A DNA stretch of 64,000 nt from Psychrobacillus sp032154225 (GCF_032154225.1 NZ_JALDYF010000004.1:206339-270338), one strand, 5' to 3'; shown: positions 9,585-19,129, counted from the first letter of the stretch. Numbers and translations are program-made. Notes: a model not told the origin generated them from the sequence alone.

Positions 9585-10103
9585 TTACCAGTTCATCCGC
9601 TTACAAAGATTAGTAATATGAGTAAGATGATGCTTTCCATGCCAAACGTATAAACCAATATTTTCAACAATCCATACTTCACCAGTATCGGGATGTATAA
9701 ACGTTTTTTTAAGATTGCTAGCATCTAAACTTCGTAACAGCTTCACAAGTCGAATATGCACCGCTTTTAGTAATGAAAGAGAAATATCAATTGGCAGCTC
9801 AGAGTCAGCAAGTTCCGCCCAGTTTGCTTCATCATATGATTTAATGACTGGATTATCTTCCGTCAACGCTAGTTTAAATCGAATATATGCATTCATATGA
9901 CTATCGGCAACATGATGAACAACTTGACGAACAGTCCATCCAGCTTCTCGGTACCGTGTATCTAGCTGCTCGTCATTTAAATTTTCTACAGCAGCAGTTA
10001 GTAAAGCTGGGAAATCCTCCAACTCTTTCATCCAAACTTCTATTACTTCATTTGTTATATCACCACTAAACTCGAATTTTCCGATAGGGTACTTTACATC
10101 CAT
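9585..10103 (-). CDS. yfiT: DinB/YfiT-type putative bacillithiol transferase
   Basis: A 172-residue four-helix-bundle protein of the DinB superfamily. The metal-binding histidines are visible in VVHHVADSHMN (about residue 68) and HGKHHLTHI (about residue 155). The opening YPIGKFEF and the GWTVRQVVHHVADSH block match the YfiT group, considered metal-dependent hydrolases or bacillithiol S-transferases that detoxify electrophiles. It begins 2 nt after the MerR-type regulator gene and must be co-transcribed with it, which links it to a stress or drug response. Confidence 0.88.
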   Translation of the reverse strand: MDVKYPIGKFEFSGDITNEVIEVWMKELEDFPALLTAAVENLNDEQLDTRYREAGWTVRQVVHHVADSHMNAYIRFKLALTEDNPVIKSYDEANWAELADSELPIDISLSLLKAVHIRLVKLLRSLDASNLKKTFIHPDTGEVWIVENIGLYVWHGKHHLTHITNLCKRMNW

Positions 10104-10105
10104 AC

Positions 10106-10930
10106 TTACTCCTCCACTTCTATCATGATTTGCGTGACATAATTATCATTGCCAGTTACCGAAATTTCATCAAGCACATATTCCTCATATGCATAACTAC
10201 CAAGCTTTATATGATGAGTATCGATAAAATCCATCATTTTTTTATATGTTTTCGAAATATTTTTATCATCACCCTTGTGAAATCCGACGACATATAAGCC
10301 TTTTTGTTTTGTATAAAAAGAAATTCCTTTCGCATCTTCCGCTATTTTCGTATACAAATACGAATAATTGTCATAGTCCTCTCCTAGAAGTTTCTCCTTA
10401 CTTACAACTGCTCCGATAGGATACCCTAGATCTAATTCATTCGTATATAAATAGTCAATAAATGTAGAAATTGATTTTAAAAATTCTCGATCCGAACAAT
10501 CTAAAATAGAATTACTTAAAAACAATTGTTCTTCCGCTTGCTCAACAAGTGTAATTTGTGAAAAATCTATCGTTAAAGCATATTCTGTTAAAGTAATTTT
10601 CGTATCAATAATTTTTTGTATTTGGTTAAGGGTGTTAATCTTTTTTTCAATTTCTAATGACTTTCCTTTTAATAGCTCGATTAATTCGACTGGTGTTTTA
10701 TTTTTCAAAAATAGTTTAATTTCTTTTAAAGGCATATCTACCTCTTTTAATAATTCAATCACGTTAAAAACATCGAACTGATGATATGAATAATAGCGAT
10801 ATCCTTTGTCATTTTTTATTTCTGGTGAAAGCAGTCCTATTTCATCATAATGAAACAATGTTTGCTTTTTTACATTACATAACTTCGCAAATTCTCCCGT
10901 TGTAAAGTATTTTCGTAAATTCTCACTCAT
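10106..10930 (-). CDS. MerR family transcriptional activator, BltR-like
   Basis: A 274-residue regulator. The N-terminal winged helix reads FTTGEFAKLCNVKKQTLFHYDEIGLLSP, followed by the GYRYYSYHQ wing and a dimerising coiled coil near residues 75-115. The remaining 150 residues form a ligand-binding domain. The length matches BltR of B. subtilis (about 273 residues), and the divergent neighbour is a BltD-like acetyltransferase, so I call it BltR-like. It probably activates the divergent acetyltransferase/MATE genes on binding a hydrophobic cation. The MerR-type promoter lies in the intergenic gap. Confidence 0.88.
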   Translation of the reverse strand: MSENLRKYFTTGEFAKLCNVKKQTLFHYDEIGLLSPEIKNDKGYRYYSYHQFDVFNVIELLKEVDMPLKEIKLFLKNKTPVELIELLKGKSLEIEKKINTLNQIQKIIDTKITLTEYALTIDFSQITLVEQAEEQLFLSNSILDCSDREFLKSISTFIDYLYTNELDLGYPIGAVVSKEKLLGEDYDNYSYLYTKIAEDAKGISFYTKQKGLYVVGFHKGDDKNISKTYKKMMDFIDTHHIKLGSYAYEEYVLDEISVTGNDNYVTQIMIEVEE

Positions 10931-10945
10931 TTTAAAACTTCCCCC

Positions 10946-10976
10946 TTGACTATATGGTTACCGTATACTTTAGGAT
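10946..10976 (+). promoter_or_regulatory. MerR-type promoter/operator with 19-bp spacer
   Basis: TTGACT (10946-10951) and TAGGAT (10971-10976) are separated by 19 bp, the elongated spacing that MerR activators require. The spacer contains the dyad ATATGGT-T-ACCGTAT (10952-10966) with one mismatch. It points rightward into the acetyltransferase and MATE genes. Confidence 0.75.
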
Positions 10977-11030
10977 ATAAATATACCACATCAGACATGT
11001 ATTTGTAGGAAAAGAAAGGAATTGATAGTC

Positions 11031-11498
11031 ATGACTATTTCGATTCATGACGTAACACAAGAAAATGTACAAGAAATTTTAAATTTGAGAGTAGGAGAAT
11101 CCCAGCAATCATTCATTGAAACGACGGAACAATGTTTGGATGAAGCGAAAGAATGCGAGTTTTATAAACCAGTTGCCCTATATGCAGATGATAGTCTAGT
11201 CGGTTTTGCAATGTATGGCTTTTTCCCAGATGAAAAGGAGAACGGTCGACTTTGGCTAGATCGATTTTTAATCGATTCCAAGCATCAAGGATTAGGTTAT
11301 GGTAAAACAATGCTTCAGGCAATGTTACAAAAGCTTGACGACGAATACACTTCGCAAAATATTTATTTAAGTATTTTTGAAGATAATAAAGCAGCTATAC
11401 ATTTATACGAAAAATTTGATTTTCAGTTTAATGGAGAACTTGATATTAATAATGAAAAAATAATGGTAAAAAAATTCACGAACTTAAACGGACAGTAA
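11031..11498 (+). CDS. bltD: BltD-like spermine/spermidine N-acetyltransferase (GNAT)
   Basis: A 155-residue GNAT protein. Segments such as DEAKECEFYKPVALYAD, GFAMYGFFPDEKENGRLWLDRFLI, QGLGYGKTML and IYLSIFEDNKAAIHLYEKFDF strongly resemble BltD of B. subtilis. The Q/G-x-G-x-G/K acetyl-CoA loop is present. I start at the ATG at 11031 behind AAAGGAA. It acetylates polyamines in the cytoplasm. In B. subtilis it is paired with the Blt efflux pump; here the next gene is a MATE pump. It sits directly behind a MerR-type promoter. Confidence 0.9.
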   Translation: MTISIHDVTQENVQEILNLRVGESQQSFIETTEQCLDEAKECEFYKPVALYADDSLVGFAMYGFFPDEKENGRLWLDRFLIDSKHQGLGYGKTMLQAMLQKLDDEYTSQNIYLSIFEDNKAAIHLYEKFDFQFNGELDINNEKIMVKKFTNLNGQ

Positions 11499-11537
11499 CA
11501 ATTTATAATTAGACAAGATTGGTTAAAGGTGATACAA

Positions 11538-12911
11538 ATGAACGAAACTTCTTTAAAATTAAAAAATACCCCAACAACAAAACTATTTCTTTCCTATTTA
11601 CTCCCATCAGTAGTCGGAATGCTGTTAATGGCTATCAATATATTAGTAGACGGAATTTTCGTCGGCAATGGTATTGGTGCAGATGCTTTAGCAGGTGTTA
11701 ATATCGCAGTTCCGATTTTCTCCATATTATTATCCATCTCCCTTTGGATTGGAATGGGTGGTGCCACGCTATACTCGATTTCTTTAGGACAAAATAATAA
11801 GGAAAAAGCGAGATCTATCTTTACACAGTCATTTGCAATTACTATTTTTATCGTTGGTATACTTGTTATTTTAGGTTTGTGGAAACAACAGGAAATGGCT
11901 TATCTATTTGGGGCGAATGAACAAATTATGCCATATGTTCTCGACTATTTACATGTTATCTTATTATTTGGGATTATATTTGTGCTTGAAAATATTTTGA
12001 GTATTTTTATTCGAAATGACGGAAATCCTCGGCTTGCTATGGTAGGGCTAATTACTACATCTGTATTGAATATACTATTCAACTATTTGTTTATATTTGT
12101 ATTCGATTTTGGTGTTAGTGGAGCAGCTTATGCTACTGGGATATCGGCGGCAATTGGTTTAGCTGTATTATCGACTCACTTTCTTCGCAAAGAGAGTATA
12201 CTAAAGTTCACGAAATTAAAATGGGAATTCCTAATTATTAGGGATATATTTAAAGTAGGTCTTCCAAGTTTTATTATCGAAAGTTCGGCAGCGTTTGTTA
12301 TTATCGCTTATAATATAACTTTCATGCATTTTATCGGTGAAATTGGTGTAACTGCTTATGCAGTTGTCAACTACTTACATGCTGTTTTTATTATGTTATT
12401 TATCGGTATTGGTGCAGCATTACAGCCAATTGTAAGCTTTCACTATGGAGCGAAATTATATAGTCGACTTCAGCAATTTTTGAGACTTGGCGTTATTACA
12501 GGAATTGTATTTGGAGCAATAATACTGCTTGTCGGTTGGTTATTTGGGAATAATATTATTGCCTTATTTGGAGTTTCTTCCGCAGAAGTAATTGCGTATA
12601 CTGAAAAAGGTATTACTCTGTTTTTCATCGGTTATTTATTTATGGGTATTAACTTGGTTTATGCAGAATACTATCAAGCGATTGAAAAGATTAAACTTTC
12701 TTCTATTATAATTATCGCTAAAAATATTGTTTTGTTTTTACCTCTTTTATGGCTGTTACCAACGTATTTCGGTAGTGATTTCATCTGGCTTGCCTTCCCA
12801 ATTGCTGAAGGTATTACCACAATTGGATTAATCATTGCGAGAAACACATTGCATGCGTTAGAACCATTAAAAAACACAAGTTCAAAAATAGTGCCTGTCG
12901 TTGAATCATAA
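11538..12911 (+). CDS. MATE family multidrug efflux transporter
   Basis: About 457 residues with twelve hydrophobic segments in two homologous halves (N-half around PSVVGMLLMAINILVDGIFVG, C-half starting near DIFKVGLPSFIIESSAAF). The DGIFVGNGIGADALAGVN region is a typical MATE loop. The start is the ATG at 11538 with AAAGGTG six bases upstream. It should extrude cationic drugs in exchange for Na+ or H+. It follows the BltD-like gene by 39 bp and shares its MerR-type promoter. In the classical blt locus the pump is an MFS protein, so the transporter family has been swapped. Confidence 0.92.
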   Translation: MNETSLKLKNTPTTKLFLSYLLPSVVGMLLMAINILVDGIFVGNGIGADALAGVNIAVPIFSILLSISLWIGMGGATLYSISLGQNNKEKARSIFTQSFAITIFIVGILVILGLWKQQEMAYLFGANEQIMPYVLDYLHVILLFGIIFVLENILSIFIRNDGNPRLAMVGLITTSVLNILFNYLFIFVFDFGVSGAAYATGISAAIGLAVLSTHFLRKESILKFTKLKWEFLIIRDIFKVGLPSFIIESSAAFVIIAYNITFMHFIGEIGVTAYAVVNYLHAVFIMLFIGIGAALQPIVSFHYGAKLYSRLQQFLRLGVITGIVFGAIILLVGWLFGNNIIALFGVSSAEVIAYTEKGITLFFIGYLFMGINLVYAEYYQAIEKIKLSSIIIIAKNIVLFLPLLWLLPTYFGSDFIWLAFPIAEGITTIGLIIARNTLHALEPLKNTSSKIVPVVES

Positions 12912-12912
12912 G

Positions 12913-12952
12913 AAAAAGAGGTAATCCGTTCACAGACGGATTACCTCTTTTT
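12913..12952. terminator. Bidirectional terminator between MATE and trpA
   Basis: AAAGAGGTAATCCGT (12915-12929) pairs perfectly with ACGGATTACCTCTTT (12936-12950) and is flanked by A and T runs. It serves both convergent transcription units. Confidence 0.92.
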
Positions 12953-13730
12953 AGATTACTACTTTCGTCTTAGACGCTTGAACAAGTGCAGTTATTTTTT
13001 CTTGCTTGTTTTGATGAAATGCTTCAACAATTGCACTACCCACAATAATCCCGTCTGCTAATGAACCAATTGCCTGAACTTGTTCGGGTGTTGAAATACC
13101 AAAGCCAGCTAGTACGGGAATTGGACTAATTTCTTTTAGCTGTTTTAAATGATTTTCTAACAGATCGGCAAATTCATCTCGTACTCCCGTAATTCCATTT
13201 ATCGTAACCGCATATAAAAAACCTTCCCCGGAGCCAGCGATTCTTTCGATTCGATCAGGTGGGCTTGTTAATGAAACTAGCGGAATGAATGCCACATCGG
13301 TTTCCAAAAATGCCTTTTTCACAAAATCACTTTCCTCTAATGGTACGTCCGGGACGATTAAGCCGCTTATTCCACTTGCTACACACTGCTCTGCAAAAGC
13401 ATCTATTCCATAGCTTAATATTGGGTTTATATAAGACATAATAATAAGCGGAACAGAAACTTCCTCTTTAATCGTATATAGCTCGCTCAAAATAGTTCGT
13501 AATGTTGCACCGTTTTGTAATGCGCGCTCTCCTGCACGTTGAATTGTCGTACCATCTGCTACTGGATCAGAAAATGGAATGCCAATTTCAATTGCGGTCA
13601 CGCCAGCATTTTGGAGAAATAAGATTTGTTTTTTTAAGTCTCCATCTCCCGCCATAATATATGGAATGAATGCTTTATCACCTGCTTGTAAGCAGTTTTC
13701 TATAGCGGTAGTTAACATCTTTTTAGTCAT
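12951..13730 (-). CDS. trpA: Tryptophan synthase alpha chain
   Basis: A 259-residue TIM barrel. Diagnostic parts are FIPYIMAGD, the catalytic Glu region AIEIGIPFSDPVADGTTIQ (Glu and Asp general acid/base), GLIVPDVPLEE and VLAGFGISTPEQV. It cleaves indole-3-glycerol phosphate to indole, passed to TrpB. The start is the ATG at 13730 behind GGAGGTG; it overlaps the end of trpB by 8 bp. It is the last gene of the trp operon. Confidence 0.97.
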   Translation of the reverse strand: MTKKMLTTAIENCLQAGDKAFIPYIMAGDGDLKKQILFLQNAGVTAIEIGIPFSDPVADGTTIQRAGERALQNGATLRTILSELYTIKEEVSVPLIIMSYINPILSYGIDAFAEQCVASGISGLIVPDVPLEESDFVKKAFLETDVAFIPLVSLTSPPDRIERIAGSGEGFLYAVTINGITGVRDEFADLLENHLKQLKEISPIPVLAGFGISTPEQVQAIGSLADGIIVGSAIVEAFHQNKQEKITALVQASKTKVVI

Positions 13731-14916
13731 TCTGAACACCTCCAAGTGCGTCTCGAACCGTATGCACATCTTTATCTCCACGACCAGATAGACAAATGAC
13801 GATAATTTCATCGGAGCGCATTTTTTCCGCTAATTTTGTTGCATAATAAACCGCATGTGCACTTTCCAAAGCTGGAATAATTCCTTCTGTTTTTGCAAGT
13901 ATTTGTAAACCTTCAAGGGCTTCCTTATCTGTAACTGAAGTATAGGTTACTCGACCAATGTCATGTAAATGACAATGCTCTGGCCCAACCGCTGGATAAT
14001 CTAAACCAGCTGAAATCGAATGCGCTTCTTGTATAAAGCCGTTGTCATCTTGTAATACATACATATAAGCCCCATGTAACACACCTTCTTTTCCATCAGC
14101 AACAGCTGCGGCATGTAATCCCGTTTCAATTCCACTACCAGCAGCTTCTACCCCATACAATGCAACTAGCTCGTCATCAATAAAAGGATGGAACATACCA
14201 ATTGCATTACTACCTCCGCCAATACAAGCGACAATTACATCAGGTAAACGTCCTTCTTTTTTTACTATTTGCTTTCTAGTTTCCACACCAATGACACACT
14301 GAAAATCACGGACAATTTTCGGGAAAGGATGTGGCCCAAGTGCAGAACCTAAAATATAATGTGTATCTTCCACATTTGCTACCCAGTAACGAAGTGCTTC
14401 ATTGACAGCATCTTTAAGTGTTCCTGAGCCTTGATCGACAGACACGACTTTTGCCCCTAACAGCTCCATACGAAATACATTCAGTTCCTGTCTTCGAATA
14501 TCCTCTTTCCCCATGAACACGACGCATTCTAAATCGAATAATGCGCAAACAGTAGCTGTAGCGACACCGTGCTGACCCGCTCCGGTTTCTGCTACAATTT
14601 TCTTTTTCCCCATACGCACAGCAAGAAGCGCTTGCCCAATTGTGTTATTAATTTTATGTGCTCCTGTATGGTTTAAATCTTCCCGTTTCAAATAAATTTT
14701 CGCTCCACCAAACTGATTTGTAAGACGTTCCGCAAAGTAAAGTGGGGTTTCTCGTCCAACATAATCTTTCAAGTAATAGCTCACTTCTTCTAAAAAAGCT
14801 GGATCTAATATGGCTTCATCATACGCTACTTCCAATTCTATTAGTGCGCTCATCAACGTTTCTGGAACAAATTGACCACCAAACCGACCATAACGACCTT
14901 CTTTTACTTGTACCAT
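13723..14916 (-). CDS. trpB: Tryptophan synthase beta chain
   Basis: A 397-residue PLP enzyme. The PLP lysine is in HTGAHKINN, the glutamate/indole channel in AETGAGQHG, and the phosphate-binding loop in GGGSNAIG. It condenses indole with serine to tryptophan. The start chosen is the ATG at 14916 (MVQVKEGRYGRFGGQFVPE), with GGGAG about ten bases upstream; a longer frame of 14 codons overlaps trpF and looks non-coding. It sits 4 bp after trpF. Confidence 0.97.
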   Translation of the reverse strand: MVQVKEGRYGRFGGQFVPETLMSALIELEVAYDEAILDPAFLEEVSYYLKDYVGRETPLYFAERLTNQFGGAKIYLKREDLNHTGAHKINNTIGQALLAVRMGKKKIVAETGAGQHGVATATVCALFDLECVVFMGKEDIRRQELNVFRMELLGAKVVSVDQGSGTLKDAVNEALRYWVANVEDTHYILGSALGPHPFPKIVRDFQCVIGVETRKQIVKKEGRLPDVIVACIGGGSNAIGMFHPFIDDELVALYGVEAAGSGIETGLHAAAVADGKEGVLHGAYMYVLQDDNGFIQEAHSISAGLDYPAVGPEHCHLHDIGRVTYTSVTDKEALEGLQILAKTEGIIPALESAHAVYYATKLAEKMRSDEIIVICLSGRGDKDVHTVRDALGGVQND

Positions 14917-14920
14917 TCGC

Positions 14921-15523
14921 TCATTGCTCCCTTTCTTTGACTGCGTGTATAAATGCACGAATCAATTGTTTATCTTTTCTTCCATCTTTCTCTACGCCAC
15001 TCGAAACGTCTACCATATAGGGGTTAACATGTTCAATTGCCTCGGCAACATTTTCTACATGTAAGCCCCCTGCTAAAATTACTTTTTCTTTTGCAATATG
15101 AAGACGTTCCAAGTGCTGCCAATCGAATGTTATCCCACTACCTGCTTGAGGTGCATCAAATAATAAAAACTCCGTATTATACTGTGTTGCCACCTCGACA
15201 TCTTGTTCGCTTCGAACGGATACAGCTTTAATAGAAGGATAGCCATGGGCCTGAATAGAGCTTGGTTTTTCATTGCCATGGTATTGAATGAAATCTAATG
15301 GTACTTCCCTATATGCTTTTTCCATTTCTTCTTGTGTGGCATTAACAAAAACACCTATTTTTAAAACTGTATTAGGAATATCCACTGCAAGCTTTTTTGC
15401 TTCTTTAATCGTTATTTGCCGCTTGCTTGGAGCAAAAACAAATCCAATCGCATCGGCTCCTGCCTCAACCGCTGCATTCACATGATCTTTCTCCATCAAT
15501 CCGCAAATTTTTACTTTAGTCAT
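14921..15523 (-). CDS. trpF: Phosphoribosylanthranilate isomerase
   Basis: A 200-residue barrel. VKICGLM carries the catalytic cysteine, and FDAPQAGSGITFDWQ carries the catalytic Asp. LAGGLHVENV and DVSSGVEKDGRKD form the phosphate-binding end. It catalyses the Amadori rearrangement of PRA to CdRP. It overlaps trpC by 4 bp. Confidence 0.97.
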   Translation of the reverse strand: MTKVKICGLMEKDHVNAAVEAGADAIGFVFAPSKRQITIKEAKKLAVDIPNTVLKIGVFVNATQEEMEKAYREVPLDFIQYHGNEKPSSIQAHGYPSIKAVSVRSEQDVEVATQYNTEFLLFDAPQAGSGITFDWQHLERLHIAKEKVILAGGLHVENVAEAIEHVNPYMVDVSSGVEKDGRKDKQLIRAFIHAVKEREQ

Positions 15524-16311
15524 TGAGCATTTTCACCTCGCTTCACTTGAAACGAGTGAACTACTTGTTCGATATTTTGACTTCGCATCAATGATTCACC
15601 AACAAGCACTGCACTCGCCCCTGCTTCCGTAACTCTATTAGCATCCTCTATTTTCCATATACCACTTTCACTTATAAGCACTCGTTCTTCATGAAATGGA
15701 AAGACTGCTGCTATTTCCTCTGTGCGTTTCAAATCGACTTCGAATGTTCGTAAATCTCGATTGTTTACACCAATAAGTTTCGCTTCGATTTTTAAAGCTC
15801 TTTTTAACTCTGGAATGTCATGCACTTCTACTAATACCTCTAGCCCCAACGCAGTTGCATAGTTATATAAACGTTCTAATTGTTCTTCGTTAAGTGCTGC
15901 AACGATTAGAAGAATGACAGATGCACCGGCGCTTTGTGCTTCATCAATTTGTACAGGATGAATGATAAAATCTTTACATAATAAAGGAATAGGTACTGCC
16001 TTTGCAACAGCTGTTAAATCTTGAAAAGATCCTTTGAAAAAGAGATTATCAGTCAAGACTGAAATGCAAGCTACTCCTGCATCGTAATATGCTTTTGATT
16101 GAGCTACTGGATCTACGTTCTCTGTAATCAGACCTTTAGAAGGTGAAGCACGTTTTATTTCTGAAATTACTTGCAAATGCTTTGTTTTATAAAGTTGATC
16201 GAATAGTGACGGTCTAGAAGAAGGGCTCTCATTCTTTTTATTATTTTGATGAAGCATTTCCTTCACTTGTGCTTTTTTCTCCTGTAAAATTTCATCTAAA
16301 ATAGTCGTCAT
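15520..16311 (-). CDS. trpC: Indole-3-glycerol phosphate synthase
   Basis: A 263-residue barrel with EIKRASPSKGLI (catalytic Lys), LLCKDFIIHPVQI (catalytic Lys), IGVNNRDLRTFEVD and ISESGIW. It closes the indole ring from CdRP. The gene overlaps trpD by 4 bp at its start and trpF by 4 bp at its end, implying translational coupling across the operon. Confidence 0.97.
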   Translation of the reverse strand: MTTILDEILQEKKAQVKEMLHQNNKKNESPSSRPSLFDQLYKTKHLQVISEIKRASPSKGLITENVDPVAQSKAYYDAGVACISVLTDNLFFKGSFQDLTAVAKAVPIPLLCKDFIIHPVQIDEAQSAGASVILLIVAALNEEQLERLYNYATALGLEVLVEVHDIPELKRALKIEAKLIGVNNRDLRTFEVDLKRTEEIAAVFPFHEERVLISESGIWKIEDANRVTEAGASAVLVGESLMRSQNIEQVVHSFQVKRGENAQ

Positions 16312-17339
16312 CTAACTACCTCCTGTCTAGCAGTTGTTTTATTAAACCGTTTAATAGCTTCTAGTTTTTGGAAGGCTCTTCCTGATAAAATGCAATCTGC
16401 TGCTATTTTTACACCTTCTTGAATTGTCTTCACGAAACCATTAGCAAAAAATCCAATTCCTGCATTGAAAATGACTGTATCGAAATAGGCACTGCGCTCT
16501 CCACGAAGTACTGCCAGCATAATTGTTGCATTTTCATGCGCATCTCCACCACGAATTGCTGAAATAGGTGCAAAAGATAAGCCCACCTCTTCTGGTGTAA
16601 GCGAAAAAGGGATTAAATCGCCTTTATCCAATAAGACAAAGTCATTTTTACCCGCTAATGATGCTTCATCCATCCCACCAGCTCCACTTACGACAATTGC
16701 TCGTTCCCTTCCAAGCATGCGCAAAACAGATGCATAATCCATTGTAAAATCTGTTCGATTAATACCCGTATATTGTGTTTCTAAACTTACTGGATTTGTC
16801 AGTGGGCCAACAAGATTAAAAATGGTCGGTCTTCCAATTCTCTCTCGAACGAATCCAATTCTTTTTAAATGTGGATGAATCGTTGGTGCATAAAGGAAAG
16901 TGAGTCTTTCTTGTTGAAGTAAATCCATTGTTGATTGGGTATCAATCGTAGGATGAATGCCAAGTGCCTCCAATACATCAAAGCTTCCTGCAGCACTAGA
17001 AACCTTTCTATTTCCGTGCTTTGCAATGGTTACTCCTTCTCCAGCTAACACAAACGCTGCTGCGGTGCTAATATTAAAACTATTGGAACGATCTCCACCG
17101 GTACCACAGTTATCCATATAGCTTCCTTCTGGAACATTCAATTTTAAAGAAAATGACTTCATGACAGTAGCGAGTGCTGCAACTTCATAAGCTGTTTCTC
17201 CTTTGTTTGATAAGGCAATTAAAAAAATCTCGATTTGCTGTAAATCTGTTTGTTCATCGAATAGTAGCTTCGATGCCTCGATCATTTCGTCGTACAATAA
17301 ATGCTCTCGCTTCTCCACTTTTTCTATAAAATTTCTCAT
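16308..17339 (-). CDS. trpD: Anthranilate phosphoribosyltransferase
   Basis: A 343-residue enzyme of the nucleoside phosphorylase-like fold. CGTGGDRSNSFNIST forms the PRPP loop, AKHGNRKVSSAAGSFDVLEALG is the hallmark block (quoted here in part) and FNLVGPLTNP is conserved. It transfers PRPP to anthranilate. It lies 26 bp after trpE. No trpG lies in the operon, so the glutaminase subunit is presumably supplied by a shared pabA-type gene elsewhere. Confidence 0.97.
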   Translation of the reverse strand: MRNFIEKVEKREHLLYDEMIEASKLLFDEQTDLQQIEIFLIALSNKGETAYEVAALATVMKSFSLKLNVPEGSYMDNCGTGGDRSNSFNISTAAAFVLAGEGVTIAKHGNRKVSSAAGSFDVLEALGIHPTIDTQSTMDLLQQERLTFLYAPTIHPHLKRIGFVRERIGRPTIFNLVGPLTNPVSLETQYTGINRTDFTMDYASVLRMLGRERAIVVSGAGGMDEASLAGKNDFVLLDKGDLIPFSLTPEEVGLSFAPISAIRGGDAHENATIMLAVLRGERSAYFDTVIFNAGIGFFANGFVKTIQEGVKIAADCILSGRAFQKLEAIKRFNKTTARQEVVR

Positions 17340-17365
17340 CTCATACTCTCCTCTGCTCAGCTAGC

Positions 17366-18739
17366 TTAATGCAATACGTCCAGTAAAGATCTTGCTTTAT
17401 TGTACGTCTCTTTAAATTCTAATTTCGGTTGTGACGCTGCAACGATTCCTGCACCCGCTTGCACATATACTTTTCCATCTTTTATAAGCATCGTTCGAAT
17501 CGTTAAAGCAAAATCCATATTACCATTGAAGCCAATATATCCGATTGAACCTCCGTAAAAACTTCTCTGTACATTTTCTAGCTCGTCAATAATTTCAATC
17601 GCTCGCACTTTTGGAGAGCCAGTGACAGTTCCAGCTGGGAAACAGCTACTTAATGCATCAATTGGATGAAGCGATGTCAATAAATCACCTTCAATTTCTG
17701 ACACAATATGCATCACATGCTCGTAACGAACTAAATACATATAGTTCGTTACTTGAACTGTACCTGGAACACAGACTCTCCCTAGCTCTTCTAATCCAAG
17801 ATCCACAAGCATTTTATGCTCCGAAATTTCTTTAGGGTCAGCAAGTAATTCTTGCTCTAATGCCATGTCTTCTTGTGCGTTTTTACCTCTTCTTCGGGTT
17901 CCTGCAATTGGATTGGTTACCACTTTTCCATTCGTAACTCGCACAAGACTTTCTGGAGATGTTCCGACAATAACGTAATCTTCTAGTTCCATATAATACA
18001 TATAGGGTGATGGGTTACGTCTTCTCAGTTTTCTATATAAAGAAAAAGGATCTCCTGTAAAATCAGCTACTAATCTTCGAGATAATACGACTTGCTCCAC
18101 TTCGCCTTGTTCAATATAGACTTTAGCTTTTCGAACAAGCTCCTCAAATTGATGCTGCGTAACAGAACATGAATAGTCTGATATAGAAAACGCTGTTTCC
18201 GTTTCCACTTGACTAGTAGTAATTTGTTTAGCAATACTTTCTAAGTCAGGTTCTTCTTGTACTGCACCAATTTGTGTATGAAAAATCGTTACTTCATCTA
18301 AAAAATGATCAAAAATAACAATCGTTTCGTATACATTGAAAAAGATTGCTGGAATGTTCAATTCATCTTTCAATAAAGATTTCTTTGGCATACACGCTCC
18401 ATATCCAATATAACCAACCGCCCCTCCGGTAAAAGGTAATTCACTATGATCTGGAATACGTGGAATTAGCCTTTTTAGAAGTTCAAACACATTTCCTTCA
18501 TGCACATATTCTTTATCCGAATCATAAAAGCGTTCGATGATTTTATCTTCACTCCCGGTAAATGATTTCAATGGATTCACGCCTATAATTGAATATCTAC
18601 CAGAGCTCTCATGCTTTGCAGAGCTTTCCAATAAAAACTTTCGCTTGCCTTCTAACCTTCTCAAAATCAAAATGGGTGTCAAGGAATCTCCATTTAATTT
18701 CTTAGAAGTCGTCCGATAACCTAACTGATCTGCGCTCAT
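17366..18739 (-). CDS. trpE: Anthranilate synthase component I
   Basis: A 457-residue chorismate-binding enzyme. The N-terminal Trp-binding element reads LLESSAKHESSGRYSIIG. The catalytic domain has IAGTRRRGKN, DLGLEELGRVC, HIVSEIEGDL, CFPAGTVTGSPKVRA and YGGSIGYI. I start at the ATG at 18739 behind AGGAGAG; codons further upstream belong to the leader. The first gene of trpEDCFBA, it is controlled by the T-box leader immediately upstream. Confidence 0.96.
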   Translation of the reverse strand: MSADQLGYRTTSKKLNGDSLTPILILRRLEGKRKFLLESSAKHESSGRYSIIGVNPLKSFTGSEDKIIERFYDSDKEYVHEGNVFELLKRLIPRIPDHSELPFTGGAVGYIGYGACMPKKSLLKDELNIPAIFFNVYETIVIFDHFLDEVTIFHTQIGAVQEEPDLESIAKQITTSQVETETAFSISDYSCSVTQHQFEELVRKAKVYIEQGEVEQVVLSRRLVADFTGDPFSLYRKLRRRNPSPYMYYMELEDYVIVGTSPESLVRVTNGKVVTNPIAGTRRRGKNAQEDMALEQELLADPKEISEHKMLVDLGLEELGRVCVPGTVQVTNYMYLVRYEHVMHIVSEIEGDLLTSLHPIDALSSCFPAGTVTGSPKVRAIEIIDELENVQRSFYGGSIGYIGFNGNMDFALTIRTMLIKDGKVYVQAGAGIVAASQPKLEFKETYNKARSLLDVLH

Positions 18740-18775
18740 CACAATCTCTCCTCTGCTCATCTTAACTTTTTCAAC

Positions 18776-19122
18776 ATAAAAAAAAGCCCTCTTCAAAGGA
18801 ATTCAGAAAAATCCCTTTGAAGAGGACGGTGTTGACCGCGTTGCCACCTCATGTTGGAGCAATATTACTCCCACTTCATATCCTGTAACGTAGGAAACAC
18901 GTCTTCCCCTAAAACGATTAGTCGTTCTCAAGGAAGCTCTCATAAGTCCATTCACACTAGCAACGAATCAGTTTTCACCAACCACTGACTCTCTTAATCG
19001 CATACTAATGCTACTCTTCTTATTCAAACAATTTCTCAGCTATGCTCATCTAATCTCGGCTCATCTGTTCTATGGGCGGTACCGCTATCGGCACCTTCTA
19101 CCCGTATCCGAACATAAAAGTT
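18776..19122 (-). promoter_or_regulatory. T-box riboswitch (tRNA-Trp) of the trp operon
   Basis: On the minus strand the leader has the T-box core GGTGGCAACGCGG (18836-18848). It is followed by a terminator stem CCTCTTCAAAGG/CCTTTGAAGAGG (18788-18799 with 18814-18825) and a T-run at 18776-18785. A TGG specifier is seen in GTGAATGGACT of stem I near 18950. Uncharged tRNA-Trp would favour the antiterminator and switch on trpE-A. This replaces TRAP or attenuator control used in some Bacillus. Confidence 0.93.
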
Positions 19123-19129
19123 ACTTTTT

